This document shows positions 26,013 through 34,911 of a stretch of DNA of 64,000 nucleotides, in pieces. Made by a program: the position numbers and the translations under genes. The stretch comes from Verrucomicrobiota bacterium. GTDB taxonomy: Bacteria > Verrucomicrobiota > Verrucomicrobiia > Verrucomicrobiales > V1-33. Below the pieces are notes generated by a model that did no database searches, was not told the DNA's origin, and saw only the letters and a list, made by a program, of their open reading frames with translations. Location: contig QQNF01000002.1 of NCBI GenBank assembly GCA_003402705.1, positions 102,584 through 166,583 of the forward strand, read 5' to 3'. The stretch's first letter is position 1. Every line of letters starts with the position of its first letter.

Positions 26013-26747
26013 ATGGACATTGACGCGCAGAGACTGACGAGACGGTACGGGGCGCTGGCGGCGCTGGACGGGTTGACGCTGGAGGTGGAGCGGGTGAAGG
26101 TGCTGGCGTTGATAGGGCCGAGTGGCGGGGGGAAGAGCACGCTGTTGCGGGTGCTAGGAGGATTGGAGGGGGCGGACGAAGGGGAGGTGTCGATTAACGG
26201 GACTGTGCTGACGGCGGAGGAGCGGCAGTTGCTGGCGTGGCGGAGGCGGAACGGGTTTTTGTTTCAGCAGTTCAATTTGTTTCCGCATCTGACGGCGCGG
26301 CGGAACATTACGCTGCCATTGGAGAAGGTGCATGGGCGGACGGCGGCGGAGGCCGAGCGGGTGGCGGATGAGAGTCTGGAGCGGTTCGGGCTGACGGCGC
26401 ACGGGCACAAGCTTCCGGCGCAGTTGTCAGGTGGGCAGCAGCAGCGGGTGGGATTGGCGCGGGCGATTGCGTCGGGGCCGGAGATTTTGATCCTGGATGA
26501 GCCGACGTCGGCGTTGGATCCGGAGATGACGGCGGAGGTGCTGGAGTTGATCGGGGAGCTGGCGGCGGGCGGGCAGGACATTATTCTGAGCACGCATGAG
26601 ATGGGATTTGCGCGGGCGGTGGCTGGGCATGTGGCGTTCATTGCGGCGGGGAAGGTGGCGGAGCACGGGCCGTCCGGGGAGTTGTTTGCTGCGCCGAAGG
26701 AGGAGATGACGCGGCGGTTTTTATCGAAGGTGATGCGGTTTGCGTGA
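26013..26747 (+). CDS. Amino-acid ABC transporter ATP-binding protein
   Basis: This 244-residue ATPase of the GlnQ/HisP class has all motifs: Walker A GPSGGGKST (residues 35-43), Q-loop in FLFQQFNLFPHLTA, signature LSGGQQQR, Walker B ILILDEPTSALDPE, and the switch His in STHEM. It energises the permease encoded just upstream (2 bp gap). A second hydrophobic subunit is not needed, because permeases of this class can act as homodimers. Confidence 0.9.
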   Translation: MDIDAQRLTRRYGALAALDGLTLEVERVKVLALIGPSGGGKSTLLRVLGGLEGADEGEVSINGTVLTAEERQLLAWRRRNGFLFQQFNLFPHLTARRNITLPLEKVHGRTAAEAERVADESLERFGLTAHGHKLPAQLSGGQQQRVGLARAIASGPEILILDEPTSALDPEMTAEVLELIGELAAGGQDIILSTHEMGFARAVAGHVAFIAAGKVAEHGPSGELFAAPKEEMTRRFLSKVMRFA

Positions 26748-26798
26748 GGCAACGCATTGCGCGGAGGCGGAAGCGGGATTAAGCGGGGTGGAAACAGC

Positions 26799-28154
26799 AT
26801 GATTGCAAACCGACTGATCCTTACTGCCGCGCTGATGGTTGTGATGACGGCGTGTGGCCGGAAGAAGAAGGAAGTGCAGGTGGTGCCTGCGGCCGGTGTG
26901 CTGCCGGAGATTGTGGCCGAGGCTGGGGAGCCGGTGGTGGCGGGGAAGCCGCCGCCATTGGATCCGGCGGTGCCTGCGCTGACGATCAACAAATCGGCGC
27001 AGGTGTCGGTGCTGGGGTATCATGATTTTGTGAAGGGGAAGCCGGGGAATGCGATGCAGGTGAGTGAGGAGCAGTTCCGGGCGCAGATGCAGGTGATCCG
27101 GGATGCGCGGATCAAGGTTATCGGGATGCCGGAGTTTCTGGCGTGGCGGCGCGGGGAGAAGGATATTCCGGATCCGTCGATCCTGATCACGATGGATGAC
27201 GGGTGGAAGAGCGTGCACACGATTGCGCTGCCGGTGCTGCGGGAGTTCGGGTATCCGTTTACGGTGTTTCTGTACAAGCGGTTTGTGAATGGCGGGAGCA
27301 AGTCGATGACGACGGCGGAGATCCGGGAGTTGATGGCGGCGGGCGGGACGGTGGGGAGCCACAGTGTTAGTCATCCTTACCGGAAGCGGATTGATGCGGC
27401 GTACCGGAAGGGGGCGCCGGCGGGCGAGGCGTTTCTGAGGATGGAGATGAAGGATTCGCGGCAGTTTCTGGAGGATTTGACCGGGCAGATGGTGACGACC
27501 TATGCGTACCCCGGGGGATATCACAGTGAGCGGGAGGAAGCGGTGGGGAAGGAGTGCGGGTATGAAGCGATGTTTACGGTGAATGGGGCGCGGGTGACGT
27601 GGGACACGCCGGCGGCGGCTTTGGGGCGGTATATTGTGATTGGGACGGATGCGACGGATGCGGCGTTCCGGCGGGCGATCAGTTCGCGGGGGACATCGCA
27701 GGGGGAGGTGGTGAAGCAGTTGTTGAGGAAAGAGGGGGGAGAGGTGCTGGTGAGTACGGCGCCTGCGCCGGATGCGACGGTGGCGGTGAGGCGGCCGAGG
27801 ATTGCGGTGGATGTGAGTCGGCTGAGCGGGATTGATGCTGCGACGGTGACGATGAAGATTGCGGGATACGGGCAGGTGCCGGCGGAGTATGATGCGGCGG
27901 GTGGGGTGATTGCGTGGCAGGTGCGGGAGCCGCTGCGGACGAGTGAGTGTCAGGTTTATGTGACGTTCCGGCGTGAGGGGGAAACGCTGATGGACTCGGT
28001 GGCGTGGCGTTTTTACGTGGATCTGGTGTCCGGGTACCTGCCGGAACCGCCGGTGAAGCTGGCTGCGCCGGGAGCGGCACCGGTGACGGAGGCACCTGAT
28101 GCGGGGGCGGAGGGATCGGAGGCTGAGGGGGCTGGGGTGGTGGTGCCGCGGTGA
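26799..28154 (+). CDS. Polysaccharide deacetylase lipoprotein
   Basis: This 451-residue protein has a lipoprotein signal (MIANRLILTAALMVVMTAC, acceptor Cys19) and a NodB-type deacetylase domain. Metal and catalytic residues are visible: Asp133-Asp134 in LITMDDGW, His188 and His192 in SHSVSH, and the later YAYPGGYHSE motif. It should remove acetyl groups from a cell-wall or extracellular polysaccharide outside the cytoplasm. After about residue 330 the protein continues with a beta-sandwich-like domain and an Ala/Glu-rich tail. The start at 26799 provides the lipobox. Confidence 0.85.
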   Translation: MIANRLILTAALMVVMTACGRKKKEVQVVPAAGVLPEIVAEAGEPVVAGKPPPLDPAVPALTINKSAQVSVLGYHDFVKGKPGNAMQVSEEQFRAQMQVIRDARIKVIGMPEFLAWRRGEKDIPDPSILITMDDGWKSVHTIALPVLREFGYPFTVFLYKRFVNGGSKSMTTAEIRELMAAGGTVGSHSVSHPYRKRIDAAYRKGAPAGEAFLRMEMKDSRQFLEDLTGQMVTTYAYPGGYHSEREEAVGKECGYEAMFTVNGARVTWDTPAAALGRYIVIGTDATDAAFRRAISSRGTSQGEVVKQLLRKEGGEVLVSTAPAPDATVAVRRPRIAVDVSRLSGIDAATVTMKIAGYGQVPAEYDAAGGVIAWQVREPLRTSECQVYVTFRREGETLMDSVAWRFYVDLVSGYLPEPPVKLAAPGAAPVTEAPDAGAEGSEAEGAGVVVPR

Positions 28155-28244
28155 GTGAGGTGAGGATGAAGATGGGGGGAAGATAATCCCGGAAAGAAAG
28201 TGGCGGTTGGCGGCGCTTGGTTTATAGACCCGGAGACTTCCGAG

Positions 28245-29771
28245 ATGATCAGACCGAATCCTGTGACTGTCTGCGTGCTCCTAGCTGGGGCGGGGATGGT
28301 TGTGGCTGCGGAGGACGGGACGTCGGCTGACCGGTTGGCGGCGGAGGGCTGGCTAGGGGGAGCGGGGCAGTTGCTGGAGATTTCGCAATGGGTGCGGGAT
28401 GGGTTGGCGGCGGACGATCCGGGGCCGGCGCTGGATGCGCTGGCGGGGTTGGCGCGGCAGGCATTGGAGGCTGGGCAGCGGGAGGTGTGTGTGGAGGCGG
28501 AGATCGGGTGGTTGCAACTGGCGATGGCGGATGCGGAGGCGGATGCCGGGGATGCTTTGGATGATCTGGCGGGGCGGGCGCGGGAGTGGGGGTTGCCGCG
28601 GGAGGAGGCGAGGATCTGGACGTGGCGGGCGGCGTTGATTGAGGGCGCGGGGGAATGGCTGGCGGCGTTTCATGCGCATGACCGGGCGAGTCAGGCGGCG
28701 TTAGGGGGCGGCTTGCTGAATCGCGGGGCGGCTTCGTTGGTGGCGATGGCGAGGTTGTGCCGGGAGAACCGGCATCCGTGGCGGTTGCAGCATCAGTGGG
28801 TGAGGATTGACACGATGCTGGCGGGGCGGATCCGGGAACTGGATGTGGAGACGCGGCGGTTGCTGGCGGATGAACGGTTGGCGGCGCAGCCGGTGCTGGC
28901 GGGATTGCCGCCGCTGGGGCGGGGACCGGCGGGTGCGGTGCTGAATCCGCCGGAGGCGTCGGCGCTGGTGGCGCGGCCGCAGCAGGAGATCGGGAGGACG
29001 CGGATTTTTCTGTCGAATCCGACGGTGAAGGCGCTGGGGGGAAGCCTGACAGCGACGCCGCGGGCGGGTCGGGCGGGTTCGTGGTTGGCGGATGAGTCCG
29101 GACAGACCCTAACGGTGAGTCCTCCGGGTGAGAGAGGGACGGTGGCCGCGACGCGTGCGTTGAGTTTGCGGCCCGGTGAGACGCTAAGTCTTTATGTGGA
29201 GCATCTGCCGTCGGCGGCGGACGACGTGGTGACGCTGGCGTGGCAGGCGGACGGCGGGAAGGGTGTGGCGGCGACGAGCGATTTCTTCTTTACGGATGCG
29301 GCGGCGGCGGCGGCGGTGGTGAGTGGCGGGAATCTGACGACGGTGCCGGGGTGGCCGGTGCCGTTTTATCATGAGATCAACCAGAGGACGGGAGGTGTCA
29401 GGATCGAGGATCTCGGGTTCAAGGCATCGGGGCCGTGCCGGTTGGAGATTTTTGACGGGGACGAGCAGAGCCTAGCGGGATTTCCGAGCACGCGATTGCT
29501 GGCGGTGGACGGGGACGGGGACGGATTGTTCACGGGGCCGAGGGATGAAGTGCTGTCGGATCACAATGGGGACGGTGTCCCGGATGTGCTGGTGGGGGAC
29601 CGGAGCCGGTCGCTGGAGGTTTATGCGTGGCCGCTGGGGGCGACGGGGCGGGAGCCGCTGACAATTGCGGCGAGGCTGCGGCGGCCGGGGGGAGGGCCGG
29701 AGGGCTGGCGGACGGATGTGGAGGTCGGGTTGCGGCCGGCTGAGAAGGTGGTGGCGCGGAAGGAACGCTGA
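28245..29771 (+). CDS. Unknown secreted protein with Ca-binding-type loops
   Basis: This 508-residue protein has a signal peptide (MIRPNPVTVCVLLAGAGMVVAA). Residues about 30-220 are Ala/Leu/Trp/Arg-rich and helical (possibly TPR-like). After about residue 240 the protein becomes beta-rich. Near residues 420-450 two Asp-rich loops stand out, DGDGDGLFTGPRDE and DHNGDGVPD, resembling EF-hand-like or FG-GAP/VCBS calcium sites. I do not recognise the family. The deacetylase gene lies 90 bp upstream. The frame continues open after the TGA for another 84 codons (see the small gene at 29814). Confidence 0.55.
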   Translation: MIRPNPVTVCVLLAGAGMVVAAEDGTSADRLAAEGWLGGAGQLLEISQWVRDGLAADDPGPALDALAGLARQALEAGQREVCVEAEIGWLQLAMADAEADAGDALDDLAGRAREWGLPREEARIWTWRAALIEGAGEWLAAFHAHDRASQAALGGGLLNRGAASLVAMARLCRENRHPWRLQHQWVRIDTMLAGRIRELDVETRRLLADERLAAQPVLAGLPPLGRGPAGAVLNPPEASALVARPQQEIGRTRIFLSNPTVKALGGSLTATPRAGRAGSWLADESGQTLTVSPPGERGTVAATRALSLRPGETLSLYVEHLPSAADDVVTLAWQADGGKGVAATSDFFFTDAAAAAAVVSGGNLTTVPGWPVPFYHEINQRTGGVRIEDLGFKASGPCRLEIFDGDEQSLAGFPSTRLLAVDGDGDGLFTGPRDEVLSDHNGDGVPDVLVGDRSRSLEVYAWPLGATGREPLTIAARLRRPGGGPEGWRTDVEVGLRPAEKVVARKER

Positions 29772-29813
29772 AAGGGGCCGGGAGGGTGGTTATTCCGGGG
29801 TGAGGGAGAGGCG

Positions 29814-30023
29814 TTGTCGGAGGCTGTTGCGCTGGACGATCCGAAGGCGGTGGACCGGGAAACGCTGCTAGCCGCCATGAAGGGCAGGATTTTGGCGACG
29901 TCGTCGCTCCGAGTGGTCTACACGAGCAGGGGGAGCGAGCCGCAGCAGCCGGGTGCGGCCAGTCAGGGCCGGAAGCCGGAGCGTCGCCCGCAGCAGCGGT
30001 CCGAGGGGGCGGAGGTGCCGTGA
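29814..30023 (+). CDS. Possible small protein with TTG start
   Basis: This 69-codon frame begins with TTG preceded by GAGGGAGAGG. The first 40 residues have a natural composition (SEAVALDDPKAVDRETLLAA), then it becomes Gln/Pro/Arg-rich. It lies in the same frame as the 508-residue gene that ends at 29771, with no stop in between, so it could also be a former C-terminus cut off by the TGA. No family is recognised. An internal ATG at 29877 would give a 48-residue product. Confidence 0.3.
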   Translation: MSEAVALDDPKAVDRETLLAAMKGRILATSSLRVVYTSRGSEPQQPGAASQGRKPERRPQQRSEGAEVP

Positions 30024-30371
30024 GCGGGAGGTGAGGAGCCGGTTGAAATGGTGGGGATCCGGTGTTTGATGTGATGTGTGGGATGCTGCGGCTGGGCTGG
30101 GTCTGGGTCTGCTGAGCAGGCCGATGACATGGAAACCCTACGATGTCGGTCGGCGATGGACGGTGGGAGAATTGCCCGAGTGGACGGACGGTGTGCGGAA
30201 TGGTGGGTCGGAGCGAGGGCGGAAGGCGGGCGTAGGCTGCGATTGAGGTGGGATGAGAGAATAGGACGTATGGGGCTGATGGGACCTATGCCGTTGTTGG
30301 GACGGTACCGGGCTGGCCCTCAGCGCGCAGGTGCAAAGGGCTTGTGGGGAGGGGCCTCGGACGGAGCGGGG
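30024..30371. other. Non-coding stretch
   Basis: I see no convincing gene in these 348 bp. The sequence is G-rich and contains a short degenerate repeat near 30262-30292 (GGACGTATGGGGCTGATGGG then GACCTATG), of the same style as the tandem repeat at 5720. No terminator-like hairpin with a T-run was found. Confidence 0.5.
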
Positions 30372-31319
30372 TCAGGGTTTTGGTTTATCTGCTGGGGGAG
30401 TGGAGGTGGGGAAGTGGAGTTGTTTGAGGAAGTGGTAGAGGGCTTGTTTCCATTCCGGGGGGTCGTGGGCGTGGTCGGTGACGTGCCATGTGTGGGGGAT
30501 GGCGAGGTCTTTGAGTCGGGCGTGCATGGCCTGGCTGATGCCGAGGAGACCGTCTTTGGAGCCGCAGGAGAGCCAGATGAGTTTGGCGGATTTGAGGGCG
30601 GCGGCGTCGGGGATGAGGGTTTCTGGTTTTTTGGTGTTAGGTGCGGAGGAGAAGCCGCCGATCCATGAGAACGTGTCGAGGTGGGCGAGGCCGAAGTTGA
30701 GGGATTGGCCGCCGCCCATGGAGAGACCGGCGAGGGCGCGGTGGTCTTTGTCGGTGAGGGTGCTGTAGCGGGCGTCGATGGTGGGGATGACGTCGTCGAG
30801 GAGGTCTTTTTCGAAGGTCGCGAAGGCAGGGGCGGCTTTGAAGACATCGCCTTCGGCGCGGTCGTTTTTCTGGGCGCGGCCGTTGGGCATGACGATGATC
30901 ATGGGGACGGCCTTGCCGTTGGCGATGAGGTTATCGAGGAGATTGCCTGGATTGGCGAAGCGCTGCCATTCGGATTCGTCGCCGCCGATTCCGTGGAGGA
31001 GGTAGAGGACTGGGTAGCGCTGGGCGGTGGAGTAGCCGGGAGGTGTGTAGACGTTGAGTTTGCGCGTGGTGCCGACGGTTTTGGATTCGTAGGTGATGAG
31101 TTCGAGTTTTCCGTGGGGGAGGGAGTCGCGGACGGCGTCCCAGCCTTGGTCGGGAGGAGGGAAGGCGGGTTTATCGTCTTCTTTGAGCTCGGCTTTGCCG
31201 CGGGGGATGCGGGGTTCGGCGGGGGGAGCGCCTTTGGGTCGTGGGGTGGAATCCTGGGCGTGGGCGGAGAGGGCGGTGAGGGCGGAGACGATTAGGGGCA
31301 GGGCGAGGGGGCGGATCAT
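30372..31319 (-). CDS. Secreted esterase (putative esterase D / Fes-type alpha/beta hydrolase)
   Basis: This 315-residue protein has a signal peptide (MIRPLALPLIVSALTALSAHA). The rest is an esterase-D-type alpha/beta hydrolase: oxyanion region YLLHGIGGDESEW, nucleophile Ser200 in GLSMGG, acid Asp256 in CGSKDGLLG, and His283 or His285 in TDHAHDPPEW. Relatives include feruloyl and acetyl-xylan esterases, and enzymes of this shape in Verrucomicrobia often work on plant or algal polysaccharide esters. It stands alone on the minus strand. Confidence 0.85.
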   Translation of the reverse strand: MIRPLALPLIVSALTALSAHAQDSTPRPKGAPPAEPRIPRGKAELKEDDKPAFPPPDQGWDAVRDSLPHGKLELITYESKTVGTTRKLNVYTPPGYSTAQRYPVLYLLHGIGGDESEWQRFANPGNLLDNLIANGKAVPMIIVMPNGRAQKNDRAEGDVFKAAPAFATFEKDLLDDVIPTIDARYSTLTDKDHRALAGLSMGGGQSLNFGLAHLDTFSWIGGFSSAPNTKKPETLIPDAAALKSAKLIWLSCGSKDGLLGISQAMHARLKDLAIPHTWHVTDHAHDPPEWKQALYHFLKQLHFPTSTPPADKPKP

Positions 31320-31451
31320 GGCGTGGAGTGGGTGGATGGGGGGATGGGACGAGAGGTGTCCGGGGATTGCTTCCGGTTTCGTGTGGGGGCGGACAGGGGA
31401 AAGGCGGGCTTTGCCGTTGAGGGTGCGGGAGGTGGTGTTATCGCCGGGTAG

Positions 31452-32120
31452 ATGAGACCATGGATACTGACTGGATGTGCGGTGCTGGCGGCATGCCGTG
31501 GCCCGCAGCCGCTGGTGGAGCCGCTGGATGAATGGCGTGAGCGCGATGAAGCCTGCGCGGCTGCGTTCCGGCGGGAGTATGCGCGGTGGGAAGCGGTTGG
31601 CGAGAGCGGCGGTGTGCTGACGGAGGCGGTGCGGCGCGGCGGGTTGAGGCAGCGGAATGTGCTGGTGACGGCGGACGGGTGGCGTCTTGAGCTTGTATTA
31701 GGTGATCGGTACAAGTCTGCGACAGGCCTCCGTACGGAGTCCCGGTACCGGCTGGTGGACAGGACCGGTGGCGTGCTGGCGACGGCGGAGAGCGTGATGG
31801 CGAGTGATGACGCGGGCGATTCCGAAGTTCCGGAGCACGTGCGGGTGTGGGTAGATCCAGTGGACGGCGGGGTGCTGATCGACGAGGAACACAACTGGTC
31901 GACGAGGAGGTTTGTGGCGATGACCCCCGGGGAGGACGGGGCGTGGCGGACCCGGGTGTTTCTCCTGCCGGATCGGGAAAGGGTGGGGCCCCCTTCGCCT
32001 CGCTCCACGTGCACTGGTTTCTCGGGCGGGCGGGTGTGGTTCGAGTGTGCGGACCGTACTTATGCGATTCCGGTGGAGCAACTGCCGGAGGATCCGGATC
32101 TTGGTTACGGGATGGGTTGA
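31452..32120 (+). CDS. Hypothetical lipoprotein
   Basis: This 222-residue protein has a lipoprotein signal (MRPWILTGCAVLAAC, acceptor Cys15). I recognise no family. It is Arg/Glu-rich with a likely beta-rich core (VLVTADGWRLELVLGDRYKS) and two late cysteines in FSGGRVWFECADRTY. Its stop is 1 bp from the stop of the convergent gene at 32122. Confidence 0.6.
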   Translation: MRPWILTGCAVLAACRGPQPLVEPLDEWRERDEACAAAFRREYARWEAVGESGGVLTEAVRRGGLRQRNVLVTADGWRLELVLGDRYKSATGLRTESRYRLVDRTGGVLATAESVMASDDAGDSEVPEHVRVWVDPVDGGVLIDEEHNWSTRRFVAMTPGEDGAWRTRVFLLPDRERVGPPSPRSTCTGFSGGRVWFECADRTYAIPVEQLPEDPDLGYGMG

Positions 32121-32121
32121 G

Positions 32122-32406
32122 TCAGGCGTCGGCGGATTTTTTCGAGCGGGTGCGGCGCCATGTGGTGCGGGTGGAGTTGACCCAGTCGAGGAGGGCGGCT
32201 TCGAAGCCGACGTCGAGGCCTGCGGCTTCGCTGAGGATCCATTTATGGCGGAGGATTTCGTCGCGTTCGGCGAGGTAGTCGCGGTAGGCGGCGGCGCTGC
32301 GGCGAGCGGAGTCGCGGTCTTCGTCGGAGTGCTGGTCTGGGGGCATGGTCGGGGGGGCGGCATGGATGACCGGGGGTGCGTGTTTGCCAATGGTGTTTCT
32401 TTCCAT
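32122..32406 (-). CDS. Conserved small cytoplasmic protein, unknown function
   Basis: This protein of about 94 residues ends with a region that looks conserved: YRDYLAERDEILRHKWILSE followed by AAGLDVGFEAALLDW. I know similar short acidic/basic helical modules from many bacteria but cannot give the family a function. The start is uncertain: 32406 gives MERNTIGKH, 32346 gives MPPDQHSDED, and neither has a clear Shine-Dalgarno. It is divergent from the AMP ligase gene. Confidence 0.55.
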   Translation of the reverse strand: MERNTIGKHAPPVIHAAPPTMPPDQHSDEDRDSARRSAAAYRDYLAERDEILRHKWILSEAAGLDVGFEAALLDWVNSTRTTWRRTRSKKSADA

Positions 32407-32497
32407 TGAGAAACCGGCGGGTGGGCCATAGAGGCGAGGCGAGTTCCTGTGCTGGACGCTGTGTCTGGCGCGGGATGTCGAGTTTCCACTGGTAGAC

Positions 32498-34633
32498 ATG
32501 TCTGTTTCCACCCTGCTTCATTCCGAACGCCTCAGTGATCGAGGTGTGCTGTTCCTGTGTTCGCAAAGTCAACCGGCGGTGCTGACGCGGCTGTTGAAGG
32601 GATTGAATGGGAGGAAGGTGGTGCTGCTGACGGAGACGGATGCGGTGCTGGGTGCGGAGATGCGGCAGGCGGTAGGGTCGAGCGGGTTGCCGCGATTGAT
32701 TCGGACGGAGATGTCCTCGCACGCGGCGGTGCCGCAGGCGGTGGCGGCGGGAGCGGCGGTGATTGCGGTGACGCCTGCGGTGGCGTCGCTGCGGGCGACG
32801 AATGTGCGGGTGCCGCATGCGGTGATCGAGGATTTGTGCGGGTTCGGGGTGCCGGTGCAGCCGATCGGGGTGGATCTGCCGCAGGAGCATTGTCTGAGTG
32901 TAGAGTCGCCGGGGTCGTTTCCGGAGGTGGTGTTGTGTGTGATGCCGGTGATTCCGGCGGGTCGGGCGGCGCATCCGCTGGTGCAGGCGGCGCTGATTGA
33001 GGGGGCGGCGGAGGCGTATGCGACGCGGGCGACTTTCGGGGAGCACCTTGGGCGATTGCTAGTGGCGGGGTTGAAGAAGCATGCGGCGGGCGCGGTGCTG
33101 CATGACGGGCTGGATGGATCGGAGATGAGTTTTGCGCGGTTGTTTGCGGCGGCGGCGTGCCTTGCGGGAGTGATCCGGAAGGAGACGAAGGAATCGCGGG
33201 TGGGGATTGTGCTGCCGCCGGGTCGAGCGGGGATGATTGCGAATCTGGCGGTGGTGCTGGCTGGGAAGGTGCCGGTGAATTTGAATTTCACGGCTGGGAA
33301 GGATGCGATTGAGAGTGCGATCCGGCAGAGCGGGATTGATCGGTTTGTGACGGTGGATCAGATAGTGAGGAAGGTGCAGACCTTTCCGTGGCCATCGACG
33401 CGGGACATTATCTTTGTGGAGCGATTGCTGCCGCGGATGAAGATGGGGATACTGAAGTGGGAGCTGCTGCTGCGGTTGCTGCCGGTGCCGGCGTTGTGTT
33501 CGCTGCTGAAGCTGCCGTCGGCTGGCGGGGATGCGGAGGCGGCGTTGCTGTTCACGAGCGGGAGTTCCGGGGAGCCGAAGGGGGTGGTGCTGACGCACCG
33601 GAATCTGATTTCGAACGTGACGCAGTTTGCGGCGCGATTGGATCTGAAAGAGACGAGCAAGCTGCTAGGGTGTCTGCCGCTATTTCATTCGTTCGGGTGC
33701 ACGGTTACCCTATGGTATCCGCTGATTGAGGGATTGTCGCTGGTGACGTATCCGACGCCGCTGGAGCCGCCGAAGCTGGCGGAATTGATAGAGAAGCATG
33801 GGGTGGAGCTGCTGCTGGCGACGCCGACGTTTTTGCGGGGGTATCTGAGGCGGGTGAAGGTCGAGCAACTGGCGACGCTGAAGTATGTGGTGACGGGGGC
33901 GGAGAAGCTGCCTTTGAATCTGGAGGAGGAATTCCGGCGGAAGTTCGGGAAACCGGTGATGGAGGGGTATGGGCTGACGGAGACGAGTCCGGTGACGAAC
34001 GTGAATCTGCCGGATCCTGCGTCGAACGGGAAGCTGCCGGTGCTGGCGTCTCGGCGGTTAGGGTCGACCGGGCAATTGATGCCTGGGTTGGCGGTGCGGA
34101 TTACGGATGCGATTACGGGTGATGCGCTGCCGGTGGACCGGAGCGGGATCATCTGGATGAAGGGGCCGAATGTGTTTACGGGTTATCTGAAGCAGCCGAG
34201 GAAGACGGAGGAAGTGCTGCGGGACGGGTGGTTCAGCACGGGTGACGTGGGGCGGTTGGATGCGGATGGTTTTCTGCACATCGAGGGTCGGTTGAGCCGG
34301 TTTTCGAAGATTGGGGGCGAGATGGTGCCGCACGAGACGGTGGAGGATTACATCATCCGGGCGCTGGAGTTGGAGAGTGACAGCGAGCGGCGGATTGCGG
34401 TGGTGGGGGTGCCGGATCCTGACAAGGGAGAGGCGCTGGTGCTGCTGTCGACGGTGGCTGGGGAGACGGTGAAGCAGGAACTGATTCAGCTGCGGTACAC
34501 GCTGCTGGAGCAGGGCGTGCCGAGCCTGTGGATTCCGCGGCGGCTGGTGCCGGTGGCGCAGATTCCGATTCTGGCGAGCGGCAAGCTGGACATCAAGGCG
34601 TGCGAGAAGCTGGCGACCTCGGCGGCTGGCTAG
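32498..34633 (+). CDS. AMP-dependent acyl-ACP/acyl-CoA synthetase (Aas-like)
   Basis: This 711-residue protein is an ANL-superfamily ligase. The P-loop motif FTSGSSGEPKG lies near residue 353, the A5 motif YGLTETSP near 491, and DGWFSTGDVG marks A7. These enzymes adenylate a fatty acid and transfer it to a thiol (ACP or CoA). The length and the N-terminal about 200 residues without a standard ligase motif resemble the ligase half of Aas (acyl-ACP synthetase / 2-acyl-glycerophosphoethanolamine acyltransferase), but no PlsC HxxxxD motif is seen, so the acyltransferase part is absent or degenerate. Stop TAG lies within a 16-bp direct repeat. Confidence 0.8.
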   Translation: MSVSTLLHSERLSDRGVLFLCSQSQPAVLTRLLKGLNGRKVVLLTETDAVLGAEMRQAVGSSGLPRLIRTEMSSHAAVPQAVAAGAAVIAVTPAVASLRATNVRVPHAVIEDLCGFGVPVQPIGVDLPQEHCLSVESPGSFPEVVLCVMPVIPAGRAAHPLVQAALIEGAAEAYATRATFGEHLGRLLVAGLKKHAAGAVLHDGLDGSEMSFARLFAAAACLAGVIRKETKESRVGIVLPPGRAGMIANLAVVLAGKVPVNLNFTAGKDAIESAIRQSGIDRFVTVDQIVRKVQTFPWPSTRDIIFVERLLPRMKMGILKWELLLRLLPVPALCSLLKLPSAGGDAEAALLFTSGSSGEPKGVVLTHRNLISNVTQFAARLDLKETSKLLGCLPLFHSFGCTVTLWYPLIEGLSLVTYPTPLEPPKLAELIEKHGVELLLATPTFLRGYLRRVKVEQLATLKYVVTGAEKLPLNLEEEFRRKFGKPVMEGYGLTETSPVTNVNLPDPASNGKLPVLASRRLGSTGQLMPGLAVRITDAITGDALPVDRSGIIWMKGPNVFTGYLKQPRKTEEVLRDGWFSTGDVGRLDADGFLHIEGRLSRFSKIGGEMVPHETVEDYIIRALELESDSERRIAVVGVPDPDKGEALVLLSTVAGETVKQELIQLRYTLLEQGVPSLWIPRRLVPVAQIPILASGKLDIKACEKLATSAAG

Positions 34634-34902
34634 GGAGTGTTTTGGAGAAGCAGGTGCGCAAGGGGTAAGGGCGGGGCGGATGTGGCTAGGGACGCAACCC
34701 CGGTTGGGGTTGTGGGGTGTTGTGGGGGAGACCCAGGGTAGGCCTGCGTGCCGCAGTCCAACCCTGGGCTTTGGGACGCAATCCCGTTGGGATTGGGGGG
34801 ATGCTGGTATTGAGGACAGGGCGGGGACGGCCTTGATTTAGAGGCTTGTGGTGTTAAGTCGCAGGCAGGATGCCTGTGCCAGTGTGCTGGCTAGGGAGTG
34901 TT
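34626..34902. repeat. Cluster of palindromic elements between 16-bp direct repeats
   Basis: The 16-bp sequence CTGGCTAGGGAGTGTT occurs at 34626-34641 (over the end of the AMP ligase gene) and 34887-34902. Between them are three perfect small hairpins: CAACCCC/GGGGTTG (34695-34712), CCCAGGGT/ACCCTGGG (34732-34768) and CAATCCC/GGGATTG (34779-34795). The first and third are each preceded by GGGACG. The arrangement looks like a REP-type or non-autonomous palindromic element. Confidence 0.7.
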
Positions 34903-34911
34903 CCGGAGATG

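Noticed and set aside
29769..29771. Selenocysteine or stop-codon readthrough at the TGA of the 508-residue gene
   Set aside because: No stem-loop follows the TGA within about 60 bp, and the downstream frame has its own possible start and ribosome binding sequence.
34626..34902. The 16-bp repeats as attachment sites of a large island
   Set aside because: They enclose only about 245 bp of palindromic sequence and no gene, and do not coincide with the composition change at about 58.4 kb.
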